A DNA stretch of 64,000 bases, from assembly GCF_002295115.1 (NCBI RefSeq), contig NZ_NSFV01000005.1, positions 62,001 to 126,000 on the forward strand, written 5' to 3'. The DNA comes from Mesorhizobium sp. WSM4311. GTDB lineage: Bacteria; Pseudomonadota; Alphaproteobacteria; Rhizobiales; Rhizobiaceae. Below, piece by piece: positions 26,807-35,666 of the stretch. The position numbers and the translations under genes were made by a program. Under the pieces are notes generated by a model, which was given only the letters and a program-made list of their open reading frames with translations, did no database searches and was not told the origin of the DNA. Within the stretch, counting starts at the first letter, position 1; the number at the start of each line of letters is the position of its first letter.

Positions 26807-27334
26807 CTAGTTCACTTCAAAACCCAGCTTCTGCCGCAGCCGCAGCATGCGTTGGTCGGCGATCTCGAGGCGCTTCTCGCCGCCCTGGGCGGCGCGGTTG
26901 ACCATCTGCAGCAGATCGTTGCGCTCGGCGACGTCGAGACGCTCGCGCAGGAACGGCGCCAGCTTGTCGATGACGACGGTGGTGTCGTCGATCTGTGAGG
27001 CCGCCCATTTGGCGTAGATCACCGCCTCGTCGGTCTTCTTCTTGTCGGCGATCTCGGAGATCACCGCCCGGATGACGGCCTCGCGCTGCGGCAGGATGGG
27101 CCCATTCTCGGAGACGATCGATGCAATCAGCGTCGCTGCGGCCACCACCGGATCGTCGATCGCCGTCAGCGGCGACAGGGCCGCCTGCTTGCGCAGCTTC
27201 TTGCGCCTGATGTTGCCTTGCACGCGCCCGACGACATCGGCGACCTCGCGCGCGGCGTCGTTCATGGCCTTCATCCGATACCACCAGAACGCAGCCGCTC
27301 CCAGCACGCCAAGGACAGCAATCAGGAAAGGCAT
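26807..27334 (-). CDS. Membrane-anchored helical protein, TerB-like, unknown
   Basis: A 175-residue protein with one N-terminal membrane segment (MPFLIAVLGVLGAAAFWWY, about 1-19), a basic stretch (GNIRRKKLRKQ) and a helical cytoplasmic domain with a TerB-like acidic loop. The C-terminal part holds short helices (KRLEIADQRMLRLRQKL). I do not recognise a specific family. It could be related to the TerB-like protein at 2466-2945, but similarity is too weak to claim by eye. The 174 bases between it and GFA show no supported feature. Confidence 0.7.
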   Translation of the reverse strand: MPFLIAVLGVLGAAAFWWYRMKAMNDAAREVADVVGRVQGNIRRKKLRKQAALSPLTAIDDPVVAAATLIASIVSENGPILPQREAVIRAVISEIADKKKTDEAVIYAKWAASQIDDTTVVIDKLAPFLRERLDVAERNDLLQMVNRAAQGGEKRLEIADQRMLRLRQKLGFEVN

Positions 27335-27494
27335 GTCGAAATCCCCCGGAAATCCGAGGGACGATAAGAGAACTGACGCGCCGCTTCAACACGCGCGGGT
27401 TGCCTGCCGCGAAGAAAATTCAATTTGCGGCTGGTGAAGCTTAGGCGAATAACAAGCGTGGCCCACGGGCCTTGCCGTCGAAGCCGGACGCCAT

Positions 27495-27851
27495 CTATGA
27501 CCCCGGCACGTTGTAGATCGCGCGCACCTCGATGGTGCCGATCTCGGCCAGCGGGATCTCGCCGGCGATTTCCAGCGCCTCGTCGAGATCCTTCGCCTCG
27601 ATCATGACGAAACCGAGCAACTGCTCCTTGGTTTCGGCGAACGGGCCGTCGGTGACCAGCCGCTTGCCCTGGCGCCTGCGAACGGTTTTCGAGGTTTTCA
27701 CCGGTTGCAGCGCTTGCGCGATGATCAGCATCCCGCGTTGGTCCAATGACCGGTCATGGGCCAGCGAATCGGCGTCGAGCTTGGCCAACCGCTCTGTCGT
27801 CATGGCGTGGAGATCTTTCTCCTCACCGTAAACCAGGCAAACATATTGCAT
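27495..27851 (-). CDS. YCII-related domain protein (DGPF-like)
   Basis: About 118 residues starting MQYVCLVYGEEKDL, with FAETKEQLLGFVMIEAKDLDEA and IAGEIPLAEIGTIEVR, the ferredoxin-like YCII/DGPF fold. The TDGPFAETKE block is the DGPF motif. The family often sits beside ECF sigma factors; none is present here. The ATG at 27851 has AAGGGAG at good spacing; an ATG at 27857 is too close to it. Function unknown. Confidence 0.87.
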   Translation of the reverse strand: MQYVCLVYGEEKDLHAMTTERLAKLDADSLAHDRSLDQRGMLIIAQALQPVKTSKTVRRRQGKRLVTDGPFAETKEQLLGFVMIEAKDLDEALEIAGEIPLAEIGTIEVRAIYNVPGS

Positions 27852-27862
27852 GTCCATCTCCC

Positions 27863-28072
27863 TTATCGCGACGAATCATAGGATGAGGCGATCAGGCTGT
27901 CAGCCGGGCCTTTGGCCGCCGCATGATCGAGAAAGCACACCCCGACTCCGATGATGGCGACCGCCGCCAGCAGCCGGCCGAAGCCGGGCGCCGGCGGATC
28001 CAGCCAGAAGTCTTCCGGTCGCTCAGGCGCGTGGCCCGGGCTCTTCCACAGTGCGAAAAACAGATTGTCCAT
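27863..28072 (-). CDS. Small membrane protein, unknown
   Basis: A 69-residue protein (MDNLFFALWKSPGHAPERPE...). It has a short cytoplasmic N-terminal part with Pro-rich sequence, one membrane helix (about 33-52) and a hydrophilic tail. The ATG at 28072 is preceded by GGAGG at good spacing, strong evidence for translation. It is 11 bases upstream of the YCII start and likely co-transcribed with it. I do not recognise the family. Confidence 0.68.
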   Translation of the reverse strand: MDNLFFALWKSPGHAPERPEDFWLDPPAPGFGRLLAAVAIIGVGVCFLDHAAAKGPADSLIASSYDSSR

Positions 28073-28328
28073 GTGAACCTCCATCAGGCCACAAATCCCA
28101 TGGCCGCCCACAGGACGGCCGGGTCGCATGGAAGTCGACATTTTTGCGCGGATATTTTTTCCAGGCTGCCCCAATATTTTTTCCGAATGCAAATGCGCCG
28201 TCATCGTGCGTGGTCCAAACAGCGCGGTGGTGTTCGCGCCCACCCGCGCTATAGTTGAGCGGACGCGGGGGCTCACCCGGGCCAAGTTCACGACAACCCC
28301 CGAGTTCACGACAACCAAGGAGGACTTC

Positions 28329-28754
28329 ATGGACCGCACCGCAACCGCCGTCTGGAAAGGCAATCTGAAAGAAGGCAAGGGCACGCTCGACAGCCAGAGC
28401 GGGACGCTCAAGGGCACACCCTATTCGTTCAAGGCGCGCTTCGAGGATGAAAGCGGCAAATCCGGCACCAACCCGGAAGAGCTGATCGCGGCCGCGCATG
28501 CCGGCTGCTACGCCATGCAGCTTTCGCACTTCCTGGCCGAGAACGGCACGCCCGCCGCCGAACTCGACGCCAAGGCGGTGGTGACGCTGGTTCCAGGCAC
28601 CGGCATCACCGGCAGCGCGATCACGCTGGTCGGCAAGGTGCCCGGCATCGATGCGGCGAAATTCAAGGAATTGGCCGAGAAGGCCAAGGCCGAATGCCCG
28701 GTCTCCAAGGCGCTTGGCGCGATCAAGGTCTCGCTCGACGCCAGGCTTGGCTGA
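28329..28754 (+). CDS. osmC: OsmC family peroxiredoxin
   Basis: A 141-residue OsmC-type hydroperoxide reductase. The peroxidatic Cys60 is in AAHAGCYAMQLSH and the resolving Cys123 in KAECPVSKAL. Family members reduce organic hydroperoxides with lipoyl-protein electrons. It begins MDRTATAVWKGNL, with AAGGAGG upstream of ATG. A separate Ohr system is at 44.4-45.4 kb, so the cell has two such enzymes. The upstream region 28073-28328 has a repeated ATATTTTTTCC (near 28151 and 28173) and a repeated GTTCACGACAACC, both possibly regulatory. Confidence 0.92.
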   Translation: MDRTATAVWKGNLKEGKGTLDSQSGTLKGTPYSFKARFEDESGKSGTNPEELIAAAHAGCYAMQLSHFLAENGTPAAELDAKAVVTLVPGTGITGSAITLVGKVPGIDAAKFKELAEKAKAECPVSKALGAIKVSLDARLG

Positions 28755-28780
28755 GAAAACGGACAAGCGCCGAGGTCGGA

Positions 28781-28852
28781 GCTGCCAATCTCCCCCCTTG
28801 AGGGGAGATGTGCGGCAGGACAGAGGGGGGCGCTGTTCCGCCAACATCCATA
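28781..28852. repeat. TCTCCCCCCTTGAGG.GGAGATG repeat unit (copy 1)
   Basis: CTGCCAATCTCCCCCCTTGA is followed by GGGGAGATGTGCGGCAGGAC and AGAGGGGGGCG. The same unit is found twice, in inverted orientation, at 43166-43338. It is a rhizobial small mobile-type intergenic repeat, here between osmC and yceH. It reads as a hairpin (CTCCCC with GGGGAG). Confidence 0.65.
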
Positions 28853-28867
28853 ATGATTGCCAGTTGC

Positions 28868-29497
28868 CTAGGCGCCCAGCGCGTCAAGCCGGGCGCGCAA
28901 TGCGGCGACTTCCTGTTCCAGTGCTTCCAGCCTCGCTTCCAGGTCGGAGTGAGGCATGGCCGGCGCACTGCGTTGCGCCGATAAAGCCGCAACGTCCACC
29001 GGGCCGGCGAGAAGATGCACGTAGCGGTCCTCGCGCTGGCCTGGCCCGCGCGGGATTTCCTGCACCAGCGGCGGCCGGCGGCCGATCAGCATGTCGAGTT
29101 CACCGCGCAGATCTTCGATGGATGAAAACCGCGCCATGCGCTCGGCTCGAGCCAACAGTTCATGCGCCGTCTGCGCCCCGCGCAGCAGGAGCAGGCCGAT
29201 CAAGGCGGTCTGCGGCGTGGTCAGCGAGAAGCGCTGCGCCATCTGATGCTCGTAGCGCTCGACGCGCGAGCCGAACATCTGTCGCACCAACCCCTTCTGC
29301 TCGAGCAGCTTCAAGGCCCGGTGCACCTCCGTCTGTTCCAGCGCCATGACCGGGTCGCGCGCCGTCTTCTGGTTGGCGGCGGCAAGGGCTGAGTTGAGCG
29401 TCAGCGGATAGACATCCGGCGTCAGCTCCTTCTTCTCGATCAGGCAGCCGAGCACGCGCGCTTCGATGGGGGAGAGGATGGGAAGGTCTTCGCTCAT
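28868..29497 (-). CDS. yceH: DUF480 / YceH family protein
   Basis: A 209-residue protein of two winged-helix domains plus a C-terminal coiled coil (LEARLEALEQEVAALRARLD). It begins SEDLPILSPIEARVLGCLIE and has NQKTARDPVMALEQTEV, the DUF480 signature. Function unknown. A decayed duplicate of part of this gene lies 2 kb downstream of its 5' end (31552-31640), on the other side of a sulfatase gene. Confidence 0.92.
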   Translation of the reverse strand: MSEDLPILSPIEARVLGCLIEKKELTPDVYPLTLNSALAAANQKTARDPVMALEQTEVHRALKLLEQKGLVRQMFGSRVERYEHQMAQRFSLTTPQTALIGLLLLRGAQTAHELLARAERMARFSSIEDLRGELDMLIGRRPPLVQEIPRGPGQREDRYVHLLAGPVDVAALSAQRSAPAMPHSDLEARLEALEQEVAALRARLDALGA

Positions 29498-29570
29498 GGA
29501 TTGGTAATTTCTACCGATTCTTCGACAGCATGATTTTGACAGACATCCGAGCGGCGCGACAGAGCAGAAC

Positions 29571-29620
29571 TCTTGATCTCGGCGGTCGCCTTGACCGGGT
29601 TGAGGCCCTTGGGCAGGCAG
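29571..29620 (-). pseudogene. Fragment of sdhB 3' region (decayed copy)
   Basis: The 40 bases 29571-29610 match 37 of 40 positions of 31792-31831, inside the 3' end of sdhB. On the minus strand it would encode LPKGLNPVKATAEIK, compared with [16 protein letters not shown] in intact SdhB. It sits 73 bases beyond the yceH start and 8 bases from the stop of the sulfatase gene. There is a one-base deletion after position 29610. I infer a remnant duplication of the yceH-sdhB junction. Confidence 0.8.
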
Positions 29621-29627
29621 GTGCTAT

Positions 29628-31268
29628 TTAACGCGGCTCGGCCTCGGACGCCACGGCGGTCCGTGTCGATTTCAACTGCCAGAATGACCTGACGAGCACA
29701 TCCTCGGCATAGATGGCGTCATCGAACTGATCCTGTCCAAGTGCCTGGCACAGCGTCGGTTGATCCCCAAGCAGCGAAACGCCAAGGCCAGCCTGGTCAT
29801 TCGAGAGCGGCATTCCCAGCGCGTCGAGGATGGTGGGAAATATGTCGATCGTGCCCGAAAGTCCGGCATATGTTTTGGACGGGATGCCATCCCCCGACAG
29901 GGAGAAAAAGTTGCGTCTTTCATACTTGTTCAGGCGGTCCGTCACCGCGCTTGGCGCACTGAGATGGTCGCTTTGCAGCGCCAGAACGGTGTTCGCCATC
30001 AGGCCTTCGGCCTCGGCTTTGTGAATGAAGTCGGCAATGAGCATGTTGGTGCATTTCACGGCGTGGAGGATATTGGGAGCTTGCGGGGAAAGTCCCGTCT
30101 TGCCGATACATTTGTCGGTCAGGTAACCATCCATCGCATGCCCGCCGCTGACGGCGATCGTCAGGGAGAACGGTTTGCCATCGCGCTGCGCGCGCCGCAA
30201 AATGCCGAAGCTCAGATCGAGGACTTCGGCGTCGTCGGCGCCGAAACTGTTGCCGCGCCCGGCGACGGCGGCCACCACTTCGGGACCCCCGAAAAGCGAT
30301 GAGTAGCCGTGGGTGGAATAGAATGTCCCCTGACCGGTGAAGCTGAGTGGCCAGCCGGTAACAAAGTTCTGCTGATAGCCCCGCGCCTTCAGGGCATCGC
30401 CCAGGCAGGTCAGGCCAGGCAGGAATTGAGACTGCTCCTCCAGATACTGGCGCGATGTGAAGAACGTTATCAGCAGCGGCGTTCCACAATTCGCGGCGAC
30501 CATCCCTGAGATGGAGTTGTTGGTGTAGGCAAGCTGCACCATGTTGGTCGCCGAAACGCCACGCCTGTCGAATTCCAGCAGCGGCCCCATGACGTCGCCG
30601 AACTCCGCCTCGTTCATGTAGGTGCGCTCGGCGCTCTCGATGAAAACATGAACGAGGTTTTTTGGCGCGACGGTCGCCGACGCTGTTTCAGCCGGCTTTG
30701 TCAAAGAGGTGACATCGACGAACCGTCTGGACAGGAAATCATGCAGCGGGTTGGGATGGATCGCCGCCGCGATCGGACGCGTCAGCATCGGGTTTGCCGC
30801 CAGGAAGAACGCCATCAAGGCAACGTCCAATCCTCTGGTCAGCGTGCCGCGCGCCTTCAGGGCGCCGAAACCGAGAAGAACGACCAAAATAACCAGCATC
30901 GTGCTTCCGGTATTCCACAAATACTCAAGGACGACACCGGGCGTAAGCATGCCGGCGCCGGCATGCATAAACATCGCACCCCAGTCGAAATAGCCGAAGA
31001 CGCTTTCCAGATAGACATAGACAAGGAACAGAAGGCAGGGGAGGAGCGAGAAATAGAGCCTGAACCACCTGCTTCCTTGTCGATCCGGCTTCCTGCCCCG
31101 GAAGCCGTCAAGCCAGAGAAGCGCGATCAAAACCCCCAGGCCGAGAACCGCAAGCAGCCGCTTGTCCTGAAAATAAATCAGCGACACAAGCCAGGTGAGC
31201 GATCCGACTGTTGTGGCGCTGATCAATGGCCCAGATACTGAATACCCATTCACGATGAAGCCGCGCAC
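29628..31268 (-). CDS. Sulfatase-fold membrane phosphatidyl/phosphoglycerol transferase-like protein (LTA synthase/OpgB-like)
   Basis: Five N-terminal membrane helices (about residues 15-180) precede a periplasmic alkaline-phosphatase-like domain. The metal/nucleophile region reads VHVFIESAERTYMNEAEFG, where LtaS/OpgB have a Glu and the nucleophilic Thr; here a Ser/Thr is present near the site. Later come GHAMDGYLTDKCIG and LALQSDHLSAPS, which replaces the family metal-binding D-H block. Thus a transferase to periplasmic glucans or a similar glycan is likely. The start is uncertain: GTG at 31268, GTG at 31253 or TTG at 31361. Base composition is visibly lower in GC than neighbours, suggesting transfer. 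Confidence 0.75.
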   Translation of the reverse strand: MRGFIVNGYSVSGPLISATTVGSLTWLVSLIYFQDKRLLAVLGLGVLIALLWLDGFRGRKPDRQGSRWFRLYFSLLPCLLFLVYVYLESVFGYFDWGAMFMHAGAGMLTPGVVLEYLWNTGSTMLVILVVLLGFGALKARGTLTRGLDVALMAFFLAANPMLTRPIAAAIHPNPLHDFLSRRFVDVTSLTKPAETASATVAPKNLVHVFIESAERTYMNEAEFGDVMGPLLEFDRRGVSATNMVQLAYTNNSISGMVAANCGTPLLITFFTSRQYLEEQSQFLPGLTCLGDALKARGYQQNFVTGWPLSFTGQGTFYSTHGYSSLFGGPEVVAAVAGRGNSFGADDAEVLDLSFGILRRAQRDGKPFSLTIAVSGGHAMDGYLTDKCIGKTGLSPQAPNILHAVKCTNMLIADFIHKAEAEGLMANTVLALQSDHLSAPSAVTDRLNKYERRNFFSLSGDGIPSKTYAGLSGTIDIFPTILDALGMPLSNDQAGLGVSLLGDQPTLCQALGQDQFDDAIYAEDVLVRSFWQLKSTRTAVASEAEPR

Positions 31269-31380
31269 TGCTTTGCACTCGAACCATGGTCTCGAAAGGC
31301 AATATCGACGACTGCTTAAAACTATACTAAGACAATACCAGTAATCGCGCGCATACAGCAATCATTTACTTAAGTTGACG

Positions 31381-31410
31381 CTAATATTAGTCGCCGAGAC
31401 TCCCTCGGCG
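31381..31410. repeat. Two adjacent perfect palindromes upstream of the sulfatase gene
   Basis: CTAATATTAG (31381-31390) is a perfect 10-base palindrome, and CGCCGAG (31392-31398) and CTCGGCG (31404-31410) make a 7-pair hairpin around ACTCC. They lie in AT-rich DNA 5' of the sulfatase gene and could be an operator. The 497-base stretch 31269-31765 between genes also carries decayed yceH (31552-31640) and a coding-like tail (31683-31768). Confidence 0.5.
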
Positions 31411-31551
31411 CCCTGACTAGTAAGCGACATGTTTGAAACGTGATCGGTCGCGGGCAGCCACACTTGGCTAGCTGGACCGCAGCGCAGCCAGCAAGACCCG
31501 CCGGGCCATCTGAGCGGACCGTGTTCGGCACAAGAGCTGGACATAGGCTAC

Positions 31552-31640
31552 ACCGGCCCCTTCTGCTCAAGCAGCTTGGGCGGTTCGTCAGTTCCTTCTT
31601 TCAGTCAAGCAGCCGAGCACCCGCGCCTCGATGGGGGAGA
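31552..31640 (-). pseudogene. Decayed partial copy of yceH
   Basis: Two blocks match intact yceH: 31552-31577 aligns to 29286-29311 at 23 of 26 positions, and 31587-31640 aligns to 29421-29475 with about 47 of 54 identical and a 1-base gap. About 109 bases of yceH between the two blocks are missing and replaced by 9 bases. The reading frame is therefore broken. The copy is in the same orientation as yceH. Together with the sdhB fragment at 29571 it brackets the sulfatase gene. Confidence 0.82.
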
Positions 31641-31682
31641 AAGTCCAGGCGCGACTGCCGCTTTCGATAGCGAAAAGGATTT

Positions 31683-31768
31683 TTACGCCCGGCTTCGCAC
31701 CAGATCGAGTCGCGCCCGGATGGCCGCGACGGCATCCGGGGAGAAATCAGCGGGTAACGTCAGCTTCA
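31683..31768 (-). other. Coding-like C-terminal tail, unassigned gene remnant
   Basis: Just past the sdhB stop, a different minus-strand frame reads [20 protein letters not shown], then LDLVRSRA and TAA. The frame uses G/C in nearly all third positions, as real genes here do, but has no start outside the sdhB gene. It looks like the 3' end of a lost gene, or chance. The protein family is not recognised. Confidence 0.35.
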
Positions 31769-32545
31769 GACCCGCCGCTCCACCATCATCTTCTTGATCT
31801 CCGCGATCGCCTTGGCCGGGTTGAGGCCCTTGGGGCAGGTCTGCGCGCAGTTCATGATGGTGTGGCAGCGATAAAGCCGGAACGGGTCCTCGAGATTGTC
31901 GAGCCGCTCGCCCTTGGCTTCGTCGCGGCTGTCGATCAGCCAGCGATAGGCCTGCAAGAGGGTTGCCGGGCCGAGATAGCGGTCGCCGTTCCACCAGTAG
32001 CTCGGGCACGAGGTCGAGCAGCAGGCGCACAATATGCACTCGTAGAGCCCGTCGAGCTTCTCGCGGTCCTCATGGCTCTGCAGCCATTCCTTGGCCGGCT
32101 GCGGCGACACCGTCTTCAGCCACGGCTCGATCGAGGCGTGCTGGGCGTAGAAATTGGTGAGGTCGGGCACCAGGTCCTTCACCACCTGCATGTGTGGCAG
32201 CGGATAGACCTTTACCGCACCGGAAATGTCGTCGCAGCCCTTGGTGCAAGCCAGTGTGTTGGAGCCGTCGATGTTCATGGCGCAGGAGCCGCAAATGCCT
32301 TCGCGGCAGGAGCGGCGCAAGGTCAGCGTCGGGTCGATCTTGTTCTTGATCCACAGCAGCGCGTCGAGCACCATCGGTCCGCAATCGTCCATGTCGACAA
32401 AATAGGTGTCGATGCGCGGGTTCTCGTCATCGTCCGGCGACCAGCGGTAGATGCGGTATTCCCGCAGATTGGTGGCGCCTTCCGGCTTCGGCCAGGTCTT
32501 GCCCTGCTGGATCTTCGAATTCTTGGGGAGCGTCAGTTCGACCAT
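31766..32545 (-). CDS. sdhB: Succinate dehydrogenase iron-sulfur subunit
   Basis: A 259-residue SdhB with the [2Fe-2S] ligands in CREGICGSC (80-88) and CTKGC (100-104) and the [4Fe-4S]/[3Fe-4S] ligands in [11 protein letters not shown] and [17 protein letters not shown]. It passes electrons from SdhA FAD to quinone at the SdhCD membrane anchor. The ATG overlaps by one base the stop of the DUF3052 gene (TAATG), so translation is coupled. It is the last gene of sdhCDA-DUF3052-sdhB. Confidence 0.97.
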   Translation of the reverse strand: MVELTLPKNSKIQQGKTWPKPEGATNLREYRIYRWSPDDDENPRIDTYFVDMDDCGPMVLDALLWIKNKIDPTLTLRRSCREGICGSCAMNIDGSNTLACTKGCDDISGAVKVYPLPHMQVVKDLVPDLTNFYAQHASIEPWLKTVSPQPAKEWLQSHEDREKLDGLYECILCACCSTSCPSYWWNGDRYLGPATLLQAYRWLIDSRDEAKGERLDNLEDPFRLYRCHTIMNCAQTCPKGLNPAKAIAEIKKMMVERRV

Positions 32546-32982
32546 TACCTCAGGTCCTTTCGGATGACGAGCTTCAGCCCGGACCAGATTTCATTCACGG
32601 CAGCGACCTTGACGTCGACAAGGTCGCGCTTCAGCGCTTCAGTGCGCACGATACCCTCGGTGACGTCGGTCGGCACTTTCGATGCCTTCTTCGGCCACGA
32701 CACCCAGACCATGCCGTCACGCTTGATCGCCGCCTCGACGTCGCCAAGGCGATCCTCGATCTCGGCGCGTTGTTTGGTGAAGGCGTGGACGGCATCGTAT
32801 CTTTGATGGCTACCCGAAATGTCGGACCATTCGGCCAGCCGATCGACCTCTGCGAAATCGACGGCGCCGGCCAGTTCGTCGAGCTCCGGCGGCAGCGCGA
32901 TGAAGGCGGCGGTCATACCGTCCTTCAGGCCGAGCTTGGCCGGAAGGGGCTTGCCGGAATATCCCGTGGCCGCCAGCGCCAT
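32545..32982 (-). CDS. DUF3052 family protein inside the sdh operon
   Basis: A 145-residue protein with [17 protein letters not shown], the DUF3052-type start, and the block [17 protein letters not shown]. No catalytic motif or membrane segment is visible. It starts 2 bases after the sdhA stop and shares one base with the sdhB start, so it is co-translated with the dehydrogenase subunits. DUF3052 proteins in other bacteria are mostly of unknown function, and a role in Sdh assembly or regulation is inference from position only. Confidence 0.85.
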   Translation of the reverse strand: MALAATGYSGKPLPAKLGLKDGMTAAFIALPPELDELAGAVDFAEVDRLAEWSDISGSHQRYDAVHAFTKQRAEIEDRLGDVEAAIKRDGMVWVSWPKKASKVPTDVTEGIVRTEALKRDLVDVKVAAVNEIWSGLKLVIRKDLR

Positions 32983-32984
32983 TG

Positions 32985-34820
32985 TCAGTACACCCTGGCC
33001 TTGGGCGCGATCTTGGCGAGGCTGATGCCGCCGTCCTTTTCGGCCAGCAGCGGCTCGGTGTGCACCGGCCGGTAGCTGAGCGTCACCTTGCCGTCTTCGC
33101 TCACCCTGGCCAGCGTGTGCTTGCGCCAGGCGGCATCGTCGCGCGCGGAAAAGTCCTCACGCGCATGCGCGCCGCGGCTCTCCTTGCGCGCCTCGGCGCC
33201 GTAGACGGTGGTGATGGCGTTGGCCATCAGGTTTTCCAGTTCCAGCGTCTCGACCAGATCCGAATTCCAGATCATCGAGCGGTCGAACACTTTGATGTCC
33301 TTGAGCTCGCCCCAGATTTGCGAAATGCGCTTGCAGCCGTTTTCGAGCGATTCCTGCGTGCGGAACACGGCGGCGTCTTCCTGCATCGCCTTCTGCATCT
33401 TTTCACGCAAGCTTGCCGTCGGCGTCGAGCCATTGGCGTGGCGCAGCCGGTCGAAGCGATCCATGATCTTTTCGACCGAGGCCTCGTTGGGGGCGGGGAT
33501 CGCCGACTTGCGGTCGATGACCTGGCCGGCCCGGATCGCCGCCGCGCGGCCGAACACCACCAGGTCGATCAGCGAGTTCGAGCCCAGCCGGTTGGCGCCG
33601 TGGACAGAGGCACAGCCGGCCTCGCCGACCGCCATCAGGCCCGGCGACACCTTGTCCGGGCTCCTCGCCGTCGGGTTGAGCACCTCGCCCCAGTAATTGG
33701 TCGGCACGCCGCCCATATTGTAGTGCACCGTCGGCAGCACCGGGATCGGCTCCTTGGTCAGGTCGACGCCGGCAAAGATTTTTGCCGATTCCGAAATGCC
33801 GGGCAGCCGCTCATGCAGCACGGCTGGGTCGAGATGGTCGAGATGCAGGAAGATGTGGTCCTTCTTCGGGCCGACGCCGCGGCCTTCGCGGATCTCCAGC
33901 GTCATGCAGCGCGAGACGACGTCGCGCGAGGCAAGGTCCTTTGCCGACGGCGCGTAGCGCTCCATGAAGCGCTCGCCTTCGGAATTGACGAGATAGCCGC
34001 CCTCGCCGCGCGCGCCTTCGGTGATCAGGCAGCCGGCGCCATAGATGCCGGTTGGGTGGAACTGCACGAACTCCATGTCCTGCAGCGGAAAGCCGGCGCG
34101 AGCCGCCATGCCGCCGCCGTCACCGGTGCAGGTGTGCGCCGAGGTGGCGGAGAAATAGGCCCGGCCGTAACCGCCGGTGGCCAGCACCACCATCTTGGCC
34201 GAGAAGCGGTGGATGGTGCCGTCGTCGAGGTTCCAGGCGACGACACCCGTGCAGGTGCCGTCCGGCTCCATGATCAGATCGAGCGCGAAATACTCGATGA
34301 AGAACTGCGCGTTGTTCTTCAGCGACTGGCCGTAGAGCGTGTGCAGCATGGCGTGGCCGGTGCGGTCGGCGGCGGCGCAGGTGCGCTGCACCGGCGGGCC
34401 TTCGCCGAAATTCATCATCATGCCACCGAACGGCCGCTGATAGATCTTGCCTTCTTCGGTGCGCGAGAACGGCACGCCGTAATGTTCGAGTTCGTAGACG
34501 GCGGCAGGCGCCTGCTGGACCATGTACTCCTGCGCGTCGATGTCGCCCAGCCAATCCGAACCCTTGACGGTGTCGAAGAGATGCCATTGCCAATTGTCGG
34601 GGCCCATATTGGACAGCGAAGCGGCAATGCCGCCTTGCGCGGCCACCGTGTGCGAGCGCGTCGGGAACACCTTGGTGATGCAGGCGGTGCGCAGGCCCTG
34701 TTCGGCCATGCCGAGCGTGGCGCGCAGGCCCGCCCCCCCGGCGCCGACCACCACCACGTCGAATTTGTGGTCGACAAAATTATAGCCTGCCATTTTGGCT
34801 GATTTCGCGTCCTTGGCCAA
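32985..34820 (-). CDS. sdhA: Succinate dehydrogenase flavoprotein subunit
   Basis: A 611-residue flavoprotein. The Rossmann FAD motif is [18 protein letters not shown] near the N-terminus, the covalent-FAD histidine is in [11 protein letters not shown], and the substrate-binding residues are in NYWGE, the [10 protein letters not shown] loop and RGAHAREDF. It oxidises succinate to fumarate at the inner face of the membrane. It lies between sdhD (1 base gap) and the DUF3052 gene. Confidence 0.98.
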   Translation of the reverse strand: MAKDAKSAKMAGYNFVDHKFDVVVVGAGGAGLRATLGMAEQGLRTACITKVFPTRSHTVAAQGGIAASLSNMGPDNWQWHLFDTVKGSDWLGDIDAQEYMVQQAPAAVYELEHYGVPFSRTEEGKIYQRPFGGMMMNFGEGPPVQRTCAAADRTGHAMLHTLYGQSLKNNAQFFIEYFALDLIMEPDGTCTGVVAWNLDDGTIHRFSAKMVVLATGGYGRAYFSATSAHTCTGDGGGMAARAGFPLQDMEFVQFHPTGIYGAGCLITEGARGEGGYLVNSEGERFMERYAPSAKDLASRDVVSRCMTLEIREGRGVGPKKDHIFLHLDHLDPAVLHERLPGISESAKIFAGVDLTKEPIPVLPTVHYNMGGVPTNYWGEVLNPTARSPDKVSPGLMAVGEAGCASVHGANRLGSNSLIDLVVFGRAAAIRAGQVIDRKSAIPAPNEASVEKIMDRFDRLRHANGSTPTASLREKMQKAMQEDAAVFRTQESLENGCKRISQIWGELKDIKVFDRSMIWNSDLVETLELENLMANAITTVYGAEARKESRGAHAREDFSARDDAAWRKHTLARVSEDGKVTLSYRPVHTEPLLAEKDGGISLAKIAPKARVY

Positions 34821-34821
34821 C

Positions 34822-35220
34822 TCAGCCTCCGAATGCCAGCTTGAGCAGGGCGAAGATCGAGGCGACGCCGACCGCTACGGTGAAAAATGTATTGAGCGCG
34901 ATCGTCGCCAGCTTCAGGCTTTCGCTGGTGATGTAATCCTCGATGATCACCTGCATGCCGAGGCGCATATGGATGAGCCCGGAGATGAGCACCAGGGCCA
35001 GCACCAGCGCCACGAACGGATTGGCGAGCGCCGCGCGCACTTCCGCATAGCCGGCGCCGTTGAGCGCGATCAGGAACCCGACGAAGAACAGCATCAGCGG
35101 GATGTTGGCGATGGCCGTCAGCCGCTGGCGCCAGAAATGGCCGGTGCCTTCGCGGGCGGAGCCGAGGCCGCGGACTTTCGCCAGCGGCGTGCGCATGTCG
35201 GTATTGCTCTTGCCGCTCAT
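34822..35220 (-). CDS. sdhD: Succinate dehydrogenase membrane anchor subunit
   Basis: A 132-residue hydrophobic subunit with three transmembrane helices. The haem b ligand region reads [15 protein letters not shown], with the conserved His and the Asp-Tyr quinone-site pair. It anchors SdhAB with SdhC. ATG at 35220 is used; a TTG at 35226 is also open. Its start is 2 bases after the sdhC stop. Confidence 0.95.
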   Translation of the reverse strand: MSGKSNTDMRTPLAKVRGLGSAREGTGHFWRQRLTAIANIPLMLFFVGFLIALNGAGYAEVRAALANPFVALVLALVLISGLIHMRLGMQVIIEDYITSESLKLATIALNTFFTVAVGVASIFALLKLAFGG

Positions 35221-35222
35221 GA

Positions 35223-35642
35223 TCAAGCTCCTCGCGCCATGTAGCCGGCGATCCAGATCAGCAGGGTGAGCAGGACCGAGCCGACAAGCGTCGCCCAGGC
35301 GATCTTCGAGGCCGTATGCTTTTCCAGCCCGGCGCCCGTATCCCAGACCAGGTGGCGCACGCCGCCCAGCATGTGATGCATCAGCGCCCAGGTGTAGCCG
35401 AACAGGATGAGCCGGCCGAGCCAGGTGCCGAAGGCCCAGTTGACCCAGTCGAAGACGCCTTGAGAGCTCGCCGCCGCCATCAGCCAGACCGAGACCAGCA
35501 GCGTGCCGAAATAAAGCGCCCCGCCGGTGATGCGATGGATGATCGACATCGTCATGGTGACCGGCGGCCGGTAGATCGTCAGGTGCGGCGAAAGCGGCCG
35601 TTCACGTCTGGCGAATTCGCGGGTGGCTGGTGATTTGCTCAT
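35223..35642 (-). CDS. sdhC: Succinate dehydrogenase cytochrome b556 subunit
   Basis: A 139-residue three-helix membrane subunit. It has RRERPLSPHLTIYRPPVTMT, the SIIHRITGG quinone-site block, and the haem-ligand region ALMHHMLGGVRHLVWD. The ATG at 35642 follows GGGGGAG. The open frame upstream to 35789 is not family-like and runs into a repeat. It heads the sdhCDA-DUF3052-sdhB operon; the promoter should be in 35643-35988, largely filled by a palindromic element. Confidence 0.95.
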   Translation of the reverse strand: MSKSPATREFARRERPLSPHLTIYRPPVTMTMSIIHRITGGALYFGTLLVSVWLMAAASSQGVFDWVNWAFGTWLGRLILFGYTWALMHHMLGGVRHLVWDTGAGLEKHTASKIAWATLVGSVLLTLLIWIAGYMARGA

Positions 35643-35666
35643 GGCTCCCCCAGGTTCGGCGTCTTC

